Below are positions 8,593-17,922 of a DNA stretch of 64,000 bases, piece after piece. Made by a program: the position numbers and the translations under genes. The notes under the pieces are model-generated. The model ran no database searches, was not told the origin of the DNA, and saw only the letters and a list, made by a program, of their open reading frames with translations. The stretch's first letter is position 1. Every line of letters starts with the position of its first letter. The DNA is taken from NCBI RefSeq assembly GCF_003258605.2, contig NZ_CP031264.1, positions 1,426,001-1,490,000 on the forward strand, read 5' to 3'. The stretch comes from Peterkaempfera bronchialis. GTDB lineage: Bacteria; Actinomycetota; Actinomycetes; Streptomycetales; Streptomycetaceae.

Positions 8593-8672
8593 CCAGCGTT
8601 CACCGACCGCGTTCACCGACAGCGCTCACCGCCGCACTTCCACGATGGAACAGGCCCTGCGAAGGGATCACC

Positions 8673-11123
8673 ATGACCACCCGCACCCTCACGGCCGGGC
8701 CGGACCTCACCGCCCACCTGGACGACCTGCTCGCCCGCCTCGACCTGCCCGCCAAGGTGGCCCTGCTGTCCGGCTGCGACGCCTTCCACACCCCGGGCGA
8801 ACCGGCCGTCGGCCTGCGCGGGATGAGCGTCTCCGACGGCCCGGCCGGGGTGCGCGGCGAGCGCTGGGACGAGCGCGACACCGCCCTCTCGCTGCCCTCA
8901 CCCACCGCCCAGGCCGCCGCCTGGGACGAGCAGTTGGTCACCGAACTCGGCGGGCTGCTCGCCGCCGAGGCCCGCCGCAAGCAGGTCGACGTGCTGCTGG
9001 CCCCCACCCTCAACCTGCACCGGTCCCCGTTCGCCGGCCGCCACTTCGAGTGCTTCTCCGAGGACCCGCTGCTCACCGCCCGCACCGGGGCCGCCTACAT
9101 CCGGGGCGTCCAGGCCGGCGGAGTCGCCGCCACCGCCAAGCACTATGTGGCCAATGAGTCCGAGACCGAGCGGCTGACCCTGGACGCCCGGGTCGACGAG
9201 CGCACCCTGCACGAGGTGTACCTCGCCCCCTTCGAGGAGGCGGTGCGCGCCGGGGTCTGGCTGGTGATGTCGGCGTACAACCGGGTCAATGGCACCACCA
9301 TGTCGGAGAGCCCGCTGCTCGCCGAACCCCTCAAGGGCGACTGGGGATTCGACGGGGTGGTGGTCTCCGACTGGGGCGCGGTGCGCTCCACCGAGGCTGC
9401 CGCCCGCGCCGACCAGGACCTGGCCATGCCCGGCCCGCACCCGCTCTGGGGCGACGCCCTGGTGGCCGCCGTACGCGAGGGGCGGGTACCGGAGGCCGCG
9501 GTGGACGCCAAGGTCCGGCGGATCCTGCTGCTGGCCGCCCGGGTCGGCGCCCTGGAGAGCGTGCCCGGCCCCGCCGCGCCGCCCGCGCCCGCCGACCCGG
9601 CGGGGCTGCTGCGGCGGGCCGTCGCGGCGGGCAGCGTCCTGCTGCGCAACGAGGGCGGCCTGCTGCCGCTGGACCCGGCCCGGCTGCGGCGGATCGCCGT
9701 CCTGGGGCAGGGCGCGGCGCAGGCCCGCATCCAGGGCGGCGGCAGCGCGGGCGTCTTCCCCGCCTCCGTGGTCTCCCCGCTGGACGGCATCCGGGCCGCG
9801 CTGGAGGGCCAGGCCGAGGTGGTGCACGCCGCCGGGCCGCTGCTCAGCGTCCGCCCCACGCCGCTGCACCCCGGCAATGCGCGCAACCCGGCCACCGGGG
9901 AGCCCGGCGTCCTGGTCCGCTACCTCGCCGAGGACGGCGGCGAGGTGCACCGCGAGCACCGGCTCAGCGGCCGGGTGCTGGAGCCCGCCGCCGGGCCCGA
10001 GGCGGTCGAGGGCGCGGCGAGCGTGGAGGTCAGCGCCCTGGTGCGGCCGGGCGCGGCCGGCCGGTGGAGCATCTCGGTGGTCGGCCTGGGCGCGGTGGTA
10101 CTGGAGGCGGACGGCCGCACCCTGCTGGACACCCATGTCACCCCCGCCTCGCAGGACCCCACCTATCTCCATGTGGCGCCCTCCTTCCGCAGCGCGGAGG
10201 TCGAGGTGACGGAGGATCAGGAGATCCTGCTGGTCGCCCGGCGGCGCTTTGAGCCGGACACCGGCCGGGTCGTCGCCCTCGCTGCGGACCCGCCGCGCCC
10301 GGACCAGGACGAGGCCGTCGCGCAGGCGGTGCGGGCGGCGCGCGGCGCCGATGTGGCCGTGGTGGTGGTCGGCACCACCGACGAGATCGAGAGCGAGGGG
10401 TTCGACCGGGCCTCCCTCGCGCTGCCCGGCCGCCAGGACGACCTGGTGCGGGCGGTGGTCGCGGCCAACCCGCGGACCGTGGTGCTGGTCAACTCCGGCG
10501 GCCCGGTGGAGCTTCCCTGGCGGGAGGAGGTACCGGGCGTGCTGGTCGGCTGGTTCCCCGGCCAGGAGGGCGGGCACGGCCTGGCGGATGTGCTCTTCGG
10601 CCGGGCCGAGCCGGGCGGCCGGCTGCCCACCACCTGGGCGGCCACGGCGGAGGGCGCCCCGCTGCCCGCCGTCACGCCGGAGCAGGGCGTGCTGGACTAC
10701 GCGGAGGGGCCCGACATCGGCTACCGGGCATGGCTGCGGTCCGGCGCCGAGCCCGCCTACTGGTTCGGCCACGGGCTGGGCTACACCACCTGGGAGTACG
10801 AGGAGTTGACCGCCCCGCAGCGGATCGACCCGGCGGCCGGGGCGGAGGTCCGGGTGCGGCTGCGCAACACCGGTGCCCGGCCGGGCCGCGAGGTGGTGCA
10901 GCTCTACCTCGACGCGGGCGACGGCCTGCGGCTGGCCGGGTATGCGGCGGTCACGGCCGGGCCCGGTGAGCGGACCGAGGCGGTGGTCCGCCTGGCGCCG
11001 CGCACCTTCCGGCAGTGGTCGCCGCAGGCGGCCGGCTTTGTGGACCGGCCGGGCCGGTACACCCTGCACGCCGGCTCCTCGGCCGGACGGCTGCCGCTGT
11101 CGGCGCGGTCCACCGTGGGCTGA
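8673..11123 (+). CDS. GH3 beta-glucosidase with PA14-like insertion
   Basis: 816 residues. The ATG at 8673 follows GAAGGGA at 5 nt spacing. No signal peptide, so cytosolic. The GH3 N-terminal barrel has LRGMSVSDGPAGVRG, the KH motif AKHYVANESETER, and the nucleophile signature GVVVSDWGAV (D233). A PA14-like beta-barrel of about 140 residues interrupts the C-terminal alpha/beta domain (about 385-525), and a fibronectin-III-like tail (REVVQLYLDAG) ends the protein. This architecture is typical of beta-glucosidases acting on beta-linked gluco-oligosaccharides. It is divergent from the secreted GH16 enzyme and shares operators with it, so it likely completes intracellular hydrolysis. Confidence 0.93.
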   Translation: MTTRTLTAGPDLTAHLDDLLARLDLPAKVALLSGCDAFHTPGEPAVGLRGMSVSDGPAGVRGERWDERDTALSLPSPTAQAAAWDEQLVTELGGLLAAEARRKQVDVLLAPTLNLHRSPFAGRHFECFSEDPLLTARTGAAYIRGVQAGGVAATAKHYVANESETERLTLDARVDERTLHEVYLAPFEEAVRAGVWLVMSAYNRVNGTTMSESPLLAEPLKGDWGFDGVVVSDWGAVRSTEAAARADQDLAMPGPHPLWGDALVAAVREGRVPEAAVDAKVRRILLLAARVGALESVPGPAAPPAPADPAGLLRRAVAAGSVLLRNEGGLLPLDPARLRRIAVLGQGAAQARIQGGGSAGVFPASVVSPLDGIRAALEGQAEVVHAAGPLLSVRPTPLHPGNARNPATGEPGVLVRYLAEDGGEVHREHRLSGRVLEPAAGPEAVEGAASVEVSALVRPGAAGRWSISVVGLGAVVLEADGRTLLDTHVTPASQDPTYLHVAPSFRSAEVEVTEDQEILLVARRRFEPDTGRVVALAADPPRPDQDEAVAQAVRAARGADVAVVVVGTTDEIESEGFDRASLALPGRQDDLVRAVVAANPRTVVLVNSGGPVELPWREEVPGVLVGWFPGQEGGHGLADVLFGRAEPGGRLPTTWAATAEGAPLPAVTPEQGVLDYAEGPDIGYRAWLRSGAEPAYWFGHGLGYTTWEYEELTAPQRIDPAAGAEVRVRLRNTGARPGREVVQLYLDAGDGLRLAGYAAVTAGPGERTEAVVRLAPRTFRQWSPQAAGFVDRPGRYTLHAGSSAGRLPLSARSTVG

Positions 11124-11245
11124 CCGGCGCCTCCCCGCTCCGGGACCGGGTCCTCCGTACGCTGCTGCGGACCCGGTCCCGGTCCCGGTCCCGGCGATGG
11201 CCACGGCCGACGGGGATTGTCGGACCCGCCCGCTACGTTGGGCCA

Positions 11246-11962
11246 ATGACCTCTACCGAGAGCAGTCCCGAGCGGATCAGGCCGCAGCAGTTCCATGAGA
11301 CCGCCGGCCTGGAGGATTGGCGGGTGCTGGGTGAGGGGGCCTGCGCGTACTTCCGCACCGGGTCGTTCGCGGTCGGCGCCCGGCTGGTGCAGGAGATCAG
11401 CGGGCTCACCGGCCTCGGGGACCGCCACCCCGACATCGATCTGCGGCCCGAGGGCGTGACCGTACGGCTGATCACGATCACGGCCGACTACTACGGGCTG
11501 AGCGAGCGGGACGCCGAGCTGGCCCGGCGGATCTCGGCAGTGGCCCACAAGCTGGACCTCCCCGCCGACCCGTCCGCGGTGCAGACCGTCCAGGTCACCA
11601 TCGACGCCCTCGTCGGTCCCGAGGTGGTGCCGTTCTGGCGTGCCCTGCTCGGGTACCAGGACCGCGCCAACAGCCCCGAGGACCTGATCGATCCGCACCG
11701 CCGTGGGGCGCCGTTCTACTTCCAGCAGATGGACGCGCCGCGCCCGCAGCGCAACCGGGTCCATGTCGACGTCTGGGTGCCGTACGACCAGGCCGAGGCG
11801 CGGATCGCGGCGGCAGTCGCCGCCGGGGGCCGCCTGGTGACGGATGCCCATGCGCCGTCGCACTGGGTGCTGGCCGACCCCGAGGGCAATGAGGCATGTG
11901 TCGGCGCGGCCGGCTGGACCGGGCCTGCCCCCGAGGCCACCTCACCGTCGGACGCGGGGTGA
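11246..11962 (+). CDS. pterin-dehydratase-like domain fused to VOC domain
   Basis: 238 residues from the ATG at 11246. The N-terminal half (about 15-100) looks like a 4a-hydroxytetrahydrobiopterin dehydratase fold: FHETAGLEDWRVLGEGACAYF, then GLGDRHPDIDLRPEGVTVRL, where the PHP-type core reads RHPD, and YGLSERDAELARRIS. The C-terminal half (about 110-225) is a glyoxalase/VOC domain (VVPFWRALLGY, RVHVDVWVPYDQAEARIAAAVAAGG, VLADPEGNEACV). Similar fusions occur widely in actinobacteria as VOC family proteins of unknown role. It is probably monocistronic. Confidence 0.8.
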   Translation: MTSTESSPERIRPQQFHETAGLEDWRVLGEGACAYFRTGSFAVGARLVQEISGLTGLGDRHPDIDLRPEGVTVRLITITADYYGLSERDAELARRISAVAHKLDLPADPSAVQTVQVTIDALVGPEVVPFWRALLGYQDRANSPEDLIDPHRRGAPFYFQQMDAPRPQRNRVHVDVWVPYDQAEARIAAAVAAGGRLVTDAHAPSHWVLADPEGNEACVGAAGWTGPAPEATSPSDAG

Positions 11963-12008
11963 GCGCTGAGGGGCCCGCTGGTCGTACCGGACTGCGGCGG
12001 CCACCCGC

Positions 12009-12923
12009 TCAGGCGGAGGGCTGCCAGCCGCCCGGCTGCTGCGGCGGCTGCGGAGGCTCCGGTGGCTGCTGCTGCTCGGGGACGGTGTACTGCTGGGTGC
12101 CGTAGTCGGCGTACGGCTGCGGCTGCGGCTGCGGCTGCGACTGCTGCTGCGACCAGTCGGTGTAGCCGGTGGCGGCGGGGCTGTACTGGGTCTGGTCGTA
12201 GCCGCCCTGGTACGCCGCCGCATAGGGGTCCTGCTGCGGATAACCGGCGTAGGAGGCGTCGTAGTAGCCCTGCTGGCCCTGGTAGGCGGCGGTGGCGCTG
12301 TACTGGGTCTGGTCATAGCCGCCCTGGTACGCCGCCGCATACGGGTCCTGCTGCGGATAACCCGCATAGGAGGCGTCGTAGTAGCCCTCCTGGGTGGCGG
12401 TGGTCGCGCCGGTGTAGACCCCGTAGCCGTCGGAGTCGTCGTCCTCGCTCAGCGGCTGCATCGCATACACCGGCTGCCCGGCGGGCTGCTGCGGCGGCTC
12501 CGCCTCGGCGGCCGGGGGGCCGGGGGCGTACGCCGGTTCCACCGGGCCGACCTCGCCGACCTGCGCCACCGGCGGCTCCGCCAGGCTGCCGCCGACCGCT
12601 CCGGCCAGGAAGGGGATGCGGGACAGCGGCCCGGGAAGGGAGCCGTCCGGCCCGCGCAGCGACCAGCCGGCCTGGTAGCCGCGCTTGACGGAGAGGGTGA
12701 CAAAGGTCTGCCCCACCGCGAAGGCCGCCGCGCCCAGTCCGATGACCGCCACCGACCCCAGCGCCATCCCGCCGACCACCCCGAGGAAGCCCGCCAGCGC
12801 CACCGCCCGCCAGACCAGCGGAGCCTTGTTCTGGAGCAGCAGTTCGGCGACCAGCCAGAGCGCCACGACCACGAACGCGGCGTACAGCACCAGGTACCCG
12901 ACGCTCACGAAACCTCCACTCAC
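12009..12923 (-). CDS. two-TM membrane protein with Tyr/Gln-rich repeat tail
   Basis: 304 residues. Two or three hydrophobic helices occupy about 8-75 (VGYLVLYAAFVVVALWLVAELLL and AVALAGFLGVVGGMALGSVAVIGLGAAAFAVG). A conserved-looking cytosolic segment, TFVTLSVKRGYQAGWSLRGP, follows. The remaining 200 residues are low-complexity Pro/Gln/Tyr/Ala, with two almost identical 30-residue repeats (GYYDASYAGYPQQDPYAAAY core) and a QPQPQPQP tract. Such tails suggest a disordered, possibly phase-separating or polymerising segment; that is inference. Function unknown. It lies between the VOC gene and metF. Confidence 0.75.
   Translation of the reverse strand: MSGGFVSVGYLVLYAAFVVVALWLVAELLLQNKAPLVWRAVALAGFLGVVGGMALGSVAVIGLGAAAFAVGQTFVTLSVKRGYQAGWSLRGPDGSLPGPLSRIPFLAGAVGGSLAEPPVAQVGEVGPVEPAYAPGPPAAEAEPPQQPAGQPVYAMQPLSEDDDSDGYGVYTGATTATQEGYYDASYAGYPQQDPYAAAYQGGYDQTQYSATAAYQGQQGYYDASYAGYPQQDPYAAAYQGGYDQTQYSPAATGYTDWSQQQSQPQPQPQPYADYGTQQYTVPEQQQPPEPPQPPQQPGGWQPSA
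12181..12389 (-). repeat. intragenic duplication of a 90 bp unit
   Basis: Positions 12181-12270 and 12298-12387 are near-identical 90 bp blocks inside the tail of the membrane protein gene, offset by 117 bp (39 codons). The few differences are mostly synonymous. Confidence 0.8.
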
Positions 12924-13046
12924 CGGCCCGGCGCCGCCGCCCGGCCCACCCCGTCCCGGCCCACCCGCGCCGCGCGTGTCGAGCGAGCGTACCGTGCCGC
13001 CGCGGCACGGGTGTTGCCACCGGGCCGGGGTTTGCGGCGGTGCGGG

Positions 13047-13964
13047 TCAGACCCGCTCGTGGAGCCCCAGGTTCTGGTAGATCTCCAGCGTCGCCGTGGA
13101 GTGGTTGAGCGTGATGAAGTGCAGGCCGGGCGCGTCCTCGGCCAGCAGCCGCTCCGCCATTCCGGTGGCGTACTCCACGCCGACCGCGCGGACCGCCGCC
13201 GGGTCGTCCGCGACCGCCAGCACCCGCTCGGCCAGCTCCGCCGGGAAGGCCGCATTGCTGAGCCGGGCGAAGAAGTCGATCTGCTTGACGTTGGTGACCG
13301 GCATGATCTCCGGGATGATCGGCACCTCGCAGCCGGCGGCGGCGACCCGGTCGCGCAGCCGCAGGTAGTCCTCCACATGGAAGAACATCTGGGTGATGGC
13401 GTAGTCGGCCCCGGCGCGCACCTTGGCGATGAAGTGCCGGATGTCCTCCTCCCAGGTGGCGGAGCGGGGGTGCATCTCCGGGAAGGCCGCGACGCCCACG
13501 CAGAAGTCGCCGATGCCCTTGATCAGCTCCACCAGCTCGGAGGCATAGCGGACGCCGTCCGGGTGGGGCACCCACTCGCCCATCGGGTCGCCGGGCGGGT
13601 CGCCGCGCACGGCCAGCACATTGCGTACCCCCTCATCGGCGTAGTGGCCGATGATGTTGCGCAGCTCGGCGACCGAGTGGTCGACGGCGGTGAGGTGGGC
13701 CACCGGGGTGAGGGTGGTCTCGCTGGCGATCCTGCCGACCATGTCGACGGTGCGGTCCCGCGACTTGCCGCCGGCGCCGTAGGTCATGCAGACGAAGTTG
13801 GGGGCGAGCGCCTCCAGTCGGCGGATGGCATCCCACAGCTTTCGCTCGCCCTGCTCGGTCCGGGGCGGCATGAACTCGAAGGAGAAGGAGCGGTGCCCTT
13901 CCGCCAGCAGGTCGCGGACGGTGACCGCGCGGTCCGTTCTGGTGGAGGGGATACCGAGTGCCAT
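13047..13964 (-). CDS. metF: methylenetetrahydrofolate reductase
   Basis: 305 residues, the standard bacterial length. The FAD-dependent TIM barrel shows [17 protein letters not shown] with the catalytic Glu near the N-terminus, [10 protein letters not shown], the [12 protein letters not shown] motif, [10 protein letters not shown] and [12 protein letters not shown]. It reduces 5,10-methylene-THF to 5-methyl-THF for methionine synthesis. It is divergent from the polyprenyl synthase gene; the 142 bp spacer contains an inverted repeat CCGCGTC/GACGCGG (14003-14026). No SD is evident and a -10-like element lies close to the ATG, so the message may be leaderless. Confidence 0.96.
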   Translation of the reverse strand: MALGIPSTRTDRAVTVRDLLAEGHRSFSFEFMPPRTEQGERKLWDAIRRLEALAPNFVCMTYGAGGKSRDRTVDMVGRIASETTLTPVAHLTAVDHSVAELRNIIGHYADEGVRNVLAVRGDPPGDPMGEWVPHPDGVRYASELVELIKGIGDFCVGVAAFPEMHPRSATWEEDIRHFIAKVRAGADYAITQMFFHVEDYLRLRDRVAAAGCEVPIIPEIMPVTNVKQIDFFARLSNAAFPAELAERVLAVADDPAAVRAVGVEYATGMAERLLAEDAPGLHFITLNHSTATLEIYQNLGLHERV

Positions 13965-14106
13965 AAGGGCAGGTTATCCGCGATACGGACGGTCGGGGCA
14001 CTCCGCGTCCACCTCGTGAGACGCGGTATCGGCCGGGCGGCTGCGCGGGGTGGACAGGTGTCCGGTTAGGCTGGCTGTCCCCCGCTTTATCCACCGGAGC
14101 CGCACC

Positions 14107-15237
14107 GTGACCCTGCCCGCCGACGCCGCCGCCGCACTCCTCCGGGAGCCTGTCGGCAACCCCGTGGACCAGGAGGGGCTGCGCGTCCGCGTCAACGAGG
14201 CGCTTGCGGAGTTCATGGACCGGCAGGAGGTGCTGCTGGCCAAGATCTCGCCGCAGCTGGTGGAGGCGTCCTCGGCGCTGCGCGACTTCCTGCTGGACGG
14301 CGGCAAGCGGCTGCGTCCCGCCTTCTGCTACTGGGGCTGGCGCGGCGCCGGCGGCCCGGTCGGCGCGGACGGGATCGTGGCGGCGGCGACCGCCCTGGAG
14401 CTGCTCCAGGCCAGTGCGCTGATCCATGACGACCTGATGGACCGCAGCGACACCCGGCGCGGGCTGCCCTCCGTGCACCGCCGCTTCGAGGCGCTGCACC
14501 GGGCCGGCGGCTGGCGCGGCGACCGCGCGCAGTACGGCACGGCCGCCGCGGTGCTGCTGGGCGACATGCTGCTCTGCTGGTGCGACGAGCTGTTTCTGCG
14601 GTGCGGGCTGGACCCGGCGGCGGTGCTGGCCGCCAAGCCGGTCTTCGACCTGATGCGCACCGAGGTGATGGCCGGGCAGTACCTGGACGTGCTGGAGCCG
14701 GTCGCGGGCGACTCCATGGGCGAGGGCGCGGCGGACCGGGCGCTGGCCGTGGTCCGCTACAAGTCGGCCAAGTACACGGTGGAGCGTCCGCTCCAGGTGG
14801 GCGCGGTGCTGGCGGGTGCCGGGCCGGCGCTGCTGGAGGCGTACTCGGCGTTCGGTCTGCCGCTCGGCGAGGCGTTCCAGCTGCGCGACGACCAGCTGGG
14901 GGTCTTCGGCGACCCGGCGGTGACCGGCAAACCGGCCGGTGACGACCTGCGGGAGGGCAAGCGCACCCTGCTGGTGGCGCTGGCCATGGAGTCCTGCGCC
15001 CCCGCCGAGGCGCGGCTGCTGGACGAGCGGCTGGGCGCCCCGGATCTGGAGCCCGCCGAGGTGGAGCGGCTGCGCGGGATCATCGCCCGGAGTGGTGCGG
15101 CCGATCGGGTGGAGCAGCGGATCGACGCGCTGCTGGGCGAGGCGCTGGCGGCGCTGGAGGCGGCTCCGCTGGCCGACGGGCAGGCCCGCGACACGCTGCG
15201 GGCGCTGGCCTCGGCGGCGACCACCCGGCGGTACTGA
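14107..15237 (+). CDS. polyprenyl diphosphate synthase (trans-isoprenyl synthase)
   Basis: 376 residues from GTG 14107, with GGAG at 14096-14099. The first Asp-rich motif is ALIHDDLMDRSDTRRG (DDxxD) and the second is QLRDDQLGVFGD, with GGKRLRPAFCYW, RYKSAKYTVERPL and DDLREGKRTLL. This is a class I all-trans prenyl synthase acting on IPP plus an allylic diphosphate, giving a C20 or longer product. The chain length cannot be fixed from sequence here. In many Streptomyces a homologue sits beside metF; no terpene cyclase is adjacent, so I infer housekeeping isoprenoid supply. Confidence 0.92.
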   Translation: MTLPADAAAALLREPVGNPVDQEGLRVRVNEALAEFMDRQEVLLAKISPQLVEASSALRDFLLDGGKRLRPAFCYWGWRGAGGPVGADGIVAAATALELLQASALIHDDLMDRSDTRRGLPSVHRRFEALHRAGGWRGDRAQYGTAAAVLLGDMLLCWCDELFLRCGLDPAAVLAAKPVFDLMRTEVMAGQYLDVLEPVAGDSMGEGAADRALAVVRYKSAKYTVERPLQVGAVLAGAGPALLEAYSAFGLPLGEAFQLRDDQLGVFGDPAVTGKPAGDDLREGKRTLLVALAMESCAPAEARLLDERLGAPDLEPAEVERLRGIIARSGAADRVEQRIDALLGEALAALEAAPLADGQARDTLRALASAATTRRY

Positions 15238-15254
15238 GCGCGGTGCGGAAGAGG

Positions 15255-15288
15255 GGGTTCCGGGGGCGGCGGGGCGCCCCCGGAACCC
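15255..15288. terminator. hairpin terminator between convergent genes
   Basis: A 14 bp perfect inverted repeat, GGGTTCCGGGGGCG (15255-15268) and its complement (15275-15288), with a 6 nt loop sits between the polyprenyl synthase and thiE stop codons. Confidence 0.7.
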
Positions 15289-15294
15289 GGTCGG

Positions 15295-15960
15295 TCATCC
15301 GGTGCGCAGCCGGCGGGCCAGGTCGGCGGCGGCGGCCCCGGGGTCGTCCGCCGCGGTGATCGCCCGGACCACCACGACCCGGCGGGCGCCGGCCGCCAGC
15401 ACCTGGTCGAGGTTGCCGGCGTCGATGCCGCCGATGGCGAACCACGGCCGGGTCGGCCGCAGCTGCGCCGCGTACCTCACCAGGCCGAGGCCGGGGGCGT
15501 GGCGGCCGGGCTTGGTCGGGGTGGGCCAGACCGGTCCGGTGCAGAAGTAGTCCACGCCGGGCTCGGTGACGGCGGCGTCCACCTCGGCCTCGGCGTGGGT
15601 GGACCGGCCGATGACCACCTCGTCGCCGAGGATCGCCCGGGCGTACGGCACCGGCAGGTCGCCCTGGCCCAGGTGGAGCACGTCGGGGCGGGCTGCGTGG
15701 GCCACGTCGGCCCGGTCGTTGACCGCCAGCAGCCGGCCGTGGCGGCGGCAGGCGTCGGCGAAGACCTCCAGGGTCTCCAGCTCCTCCGCGGCCTCCAGCG
15801 CCTTGTCGCGCAGCTGCACGATGTCGACGCCGCCGGCCAGCACCGCGTCCAGGAACTCGGGCAGGTCGCCCTGGTCCCGGCGGGCGTCGGTGCAGAGGTA
15901 GAGGCGGGCGTCCGCCAGCCTGGCCCGGGCCGGGAGGCCCGGGGTGTCCGTGTCCGCCAC
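15295..15960 (-). CDS. thiE: thiamine-phosphate synthase
   Basis: 221 residues. TIM-barrel ThiE signatures: [88 protein letters not shown] and [19 protein letters not shown]. It joins the HMP-PP pyrimidine to thiazole phosphate to give thiamine phosphate. Unlike thiOSG at 22.7-25.0 kb, no THI box is evident upstream. The gene lies 4 bp after the Rv2175c-like stop and is probably co-transcribed with it. Confidence 0.95.
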   Translation of the reverse strand: MADTDTPGLPARARLADARLYLCTDARRDQGDLPEFLDAVLAGGVDIVQLRDKALEAAEELETLEVFADACRRHGRLLAVNDRADVAHAARPDVLHLGQGDLPVPYARAILGDEVVIGRSTHAEAEVDAAVTEPGVDYFCTGPVWPTPTKPGRHAPGLGLVRYAAQLRPTRPWFAIGGIDAGNLDQVLAAGARRVVVVRAITAADDPGAAAADLARRLRTG

Positions 15961-15964
15961 CGGG

Positions 15965-16330
15965 TCAGACCGCCATCGCCTGGGCGCGGCGCTTGACCTC
16001 GGTGCCCCGGTTCTCCCGCAGCGCCTGCACGGGGGTGCCGGGCAGGGTGGGGTCCTCGGTGAAGAGCCACTCCAGGGCCTCGGCGTCGCTGAACCCGGAG
16101 TCCCTGAGCACGGTCAGGGTGCCGAGCAGCCCCTTGACGGGCTTGTCGTCGCCGATGAAGTCGGCGGGGACCTGAAGGGCGTTGTTCTCTCCTCGGCGCA
16201 CCGCGATCAGTACGCCGTCCTTGACCATCTGACGGACCCGGGTGACCTCCACACCCCACTGCTCGGAGATGTCGGGAAGGTACAGCCACGCCGGGACAAG
16301 GGCATCAATCTTGGGATCGATCTCGCTCAC
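15965..16330 (-). CDS. Rv2175c-family DNA-binding protein
   Basis: 121 residues. An N-terminal winged-helix/MerR-like HTH ([25 protein letters not shown]) is followed by the C-terminal helical Rv2175c domain ([50 protein letters not shown]). In Mycobacterium tuberculosis Rv2175c binds DNA and is phosphorylated by the adjacent kinase PknL. Here a PASTA Ser/Thr kinase lies about 10 kb away. It precedes thiE with a 4 bp gap. The target genes are unknown. Confidence 0.88.
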   Translation of the reverse strand: MSEIDPKIDALVPAWLYLPDISEQWGVEVTRVRQMVKDGVLIAVRRGENNALQVPADFIGDDKPVKGLLGTLTVLRDSGFSDAEALEWLFTEDPTLPGTPVQALRENRGTEVKRRAQAMAV

Positions 16331-16454
16331 CCGTCCAGACTGCCATCCGTCGGGCCCCGATGGGTAACTCCGGGTGCGTGGCGGTGCCGCGCCGCGCGGG
16401 CCGCCGGGGCCCCGCCGGGGCCCCGTGGACGCACTGCAACGGGCTGCTGGGACC

Positions 16455-17666
16455 TCAGCGGGCGGCCGACTTCAGCGGGGTGCCCGGGTCCGCAGCGGCG
16501 GCCGGGTCGACCGGGGTGGAGCGCTCGATCAGCCGCCTGCCCTGGACGAGGTCGCGCGGCCGGTCCACGGCGAGCAGGGCCACCGGGACGTCGCCGCGCA
16601 GCCAGAGCACCGTCCAGGAGGCGTCCTCGGGGGTGCCGCGCCAGAGCAGCCGGTCGGCGGACGGGTGGTGTCCGGTGTACTGGACCATCCGGCCGAACTG
16701 CTCGGACCAGAAGTACGGCACCGGGTCGTAGGGCGGCGCATCGGGGCCGAGCAGGTCGGCGGCGACGGTGCGGGCGCCGAGCATGGCGTTGTCCCAGTGC
16801 TGGACGGTCAGCCGGGTGGCGAAGCGGGCGGAGGGGAAGGAGGCGCAGTCGCCGACCGCGTGCACCCCGGGCAGGGTGGTGCGCAGCCGGGCGTCGGCGA
16901 GTACCGCGCCGCCGCCGTCCAGGTCCACCCCGGAGCCGTGCAGCCAGCCGGTGGCGGGGCGGGCCCCGATGCCGACCACCACCACGTCGGCGGCCAGCCG
17001 GGTGGCGTCGGCGAGGTGCACCGCGCCGGGCTCCACCGAGGCGACGGCCGCGCCGGTGCGCAGCTCGACCCCGGCGGCGGCGTACCAGTCGCGGGTGAGC
17101 CGGCCGAGGTCGGCGGGGAGGGCTCCGGCCAGCGGCTGGTCGGCGGCCTCGACCACGGTGACGGCGCAGCCGAGCTGCCGGGCGGCGGTGGCGGTCTCGG
17201 CGCCGATCCAGCCGGCGCCGACGATCACCACGCGGACGCCGGGGCGGAGCGCCGTACGCAGCGCCAGCGCGTCGTCGGCGGTGCGCAGCAGGTGGACGCC
17301 GGGGACGCCCTGGGTGCCGGGCAGCGGTACGGCGGTGGCGCCGGTGGCGGCCACCAGCCGGTCGTAGCCGACCGGCCCGGCGTCGGTGTGGACGGTGCGG
17401 GCGGCGCCGTCCAGCCGCAGGGCGCGGCGGCCGGTGAGCAGTTCCACGTCCAGGGCGGCCCAGTCGAGGTCGAAGGCGGTGGAGTCGGCCTTGCCGAGCA
17501 GCACGTCCTTGGAGAGCGGCGGCCGGTCGTACGGGGGGTGCGGCTCGTCGCCGAGCAGCGTCAGCCTGCCGGTCCAGCCCTGCTGCCGCAGGGCGGCGGC
17601 GGTCTGGGCACCGGCCATGCCGGCGCCGACGATCACGATCCTGTCCTTGCCGGTCGCTTCTGCCAC
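16455..17666 (-). CDS. ferredoxin-reductase-type FAD/NAD(P) oxidoreductase
   Basis: 403 residues. The N-terminal FAD motif is IVIVGAGMAGAQTAAALRQQGW, followed by YDRPPLSKDVLLG as in rhodocoxin/putidaredoxin reductases. A second NAD(P)H Rossmann motif is VVIVGAGWIGAETATAARQLG, and LPGVHAVGDCASFPSARF contacts FAD. A C-terminal reductase domain (YFWSEQFGRMVQYTG) completes the family architecture. Such enzymes pass electrons from NAD(P)H to a ferredoxin serving a P450 or dioxygenase. Neither partner is adjacent. Its start lies 53 bp from a LacI-type operator in the spacer it shares with the ABC operon. Confidence 0.9.
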   Translation of the reverse strand: MAEATGKDRIVIVGAGMAGAQTAAALRQQGWTGRLTLLGDEPHPPYDRPPLSKDVLLGKADSTAFDLDWAALDVELLTGRRALRLDGAARTVHTDAGPVGYDRLVAATGATAVPLPGTQGVPGVHLLRTADDALALRTALRPGVRVVIVGAGWIGAETATAARQLGCAVTVVEAADQPLAGALPADLGRLTRDWYAAAGVELRTGAAVASVEPGAVHLADATRLAADVVVVGIGARPATGWLHGSGVDLDGGGAVLADARLRTTLPGVHAVGDCASFPSARFATRLTVQHWDNAMLGARTVAADLLGPDAPPYDPVPYFWSEQFGRMVQYTGHHPSADRLLWRGTPEDASWTVLWLRGDVPVALLAVDRPRDLVQGRRLIERSTPVDPAAAADPGTPLKSAAR

Positions 17667-17718
17667 CCGGCCAATCTACCCACCTCCCACCGCCGCCGGG
17701 GCAGGCAGGGCAAAAAAC

Positions 17719-17736
17719 TGGGAGAGCGCTCGCCCA
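17719..17736. promoter_or_regulatory. LacI-type operator upstream of the sugar ABC operon
   Basis: TGGGAGAGCGCTCGCCCA has the same core as the 4-8.6 kb operators. It lies 287 bp upstream of the ABC substrate-binding gene and 53 bp upstream of the divergent oxidoreductase, so the direction of control is not certain. It is part of the gene-free 356 bp spacer 17667-18022. Confidence 0.7.
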
Positions 17737-17922
17737 ATCAGTTTCCCGGCCCTGACCTGGGGGTGTCAAGGCATGTCACGCGGACCTTCGCGGCGGGGGC
17801 GGCCCGCGGCGGGGATATGCACCTGACGCCACCTCACCGACCATGGGAGGGTGTTTGCGCAGGCTGCGGCGGTACGGCGGGGGGACGGGGGCGAGTCGGC
17901 CGATCCCGAGGGCCTTTACCCC

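Noticed and set aside
4064-9157. A 1697-codon plus-strand open frame covering the LacI and GH16 genes
   Set aside because: It is the antisense shadow of two clear minus-strand genes in very GC-rich DNA; composition is Gly/Val/Arg/His-rich with no domain.
8898-11246. A 782-codon minus-strand open frame across the GH3 gene
   Set aside because: Antisense shadow of the GH3 coding sequence; no recognisable motif and no ribosome-binding site.
14003-14026. A metF operator or S-adenosyl-related riboswitch at the CCGCGTC/GACGCGG inverted repeat
   Set aside because: Only a 7 bp stem and no conserved aptamer blocks; kept as a note in the metF entry only.
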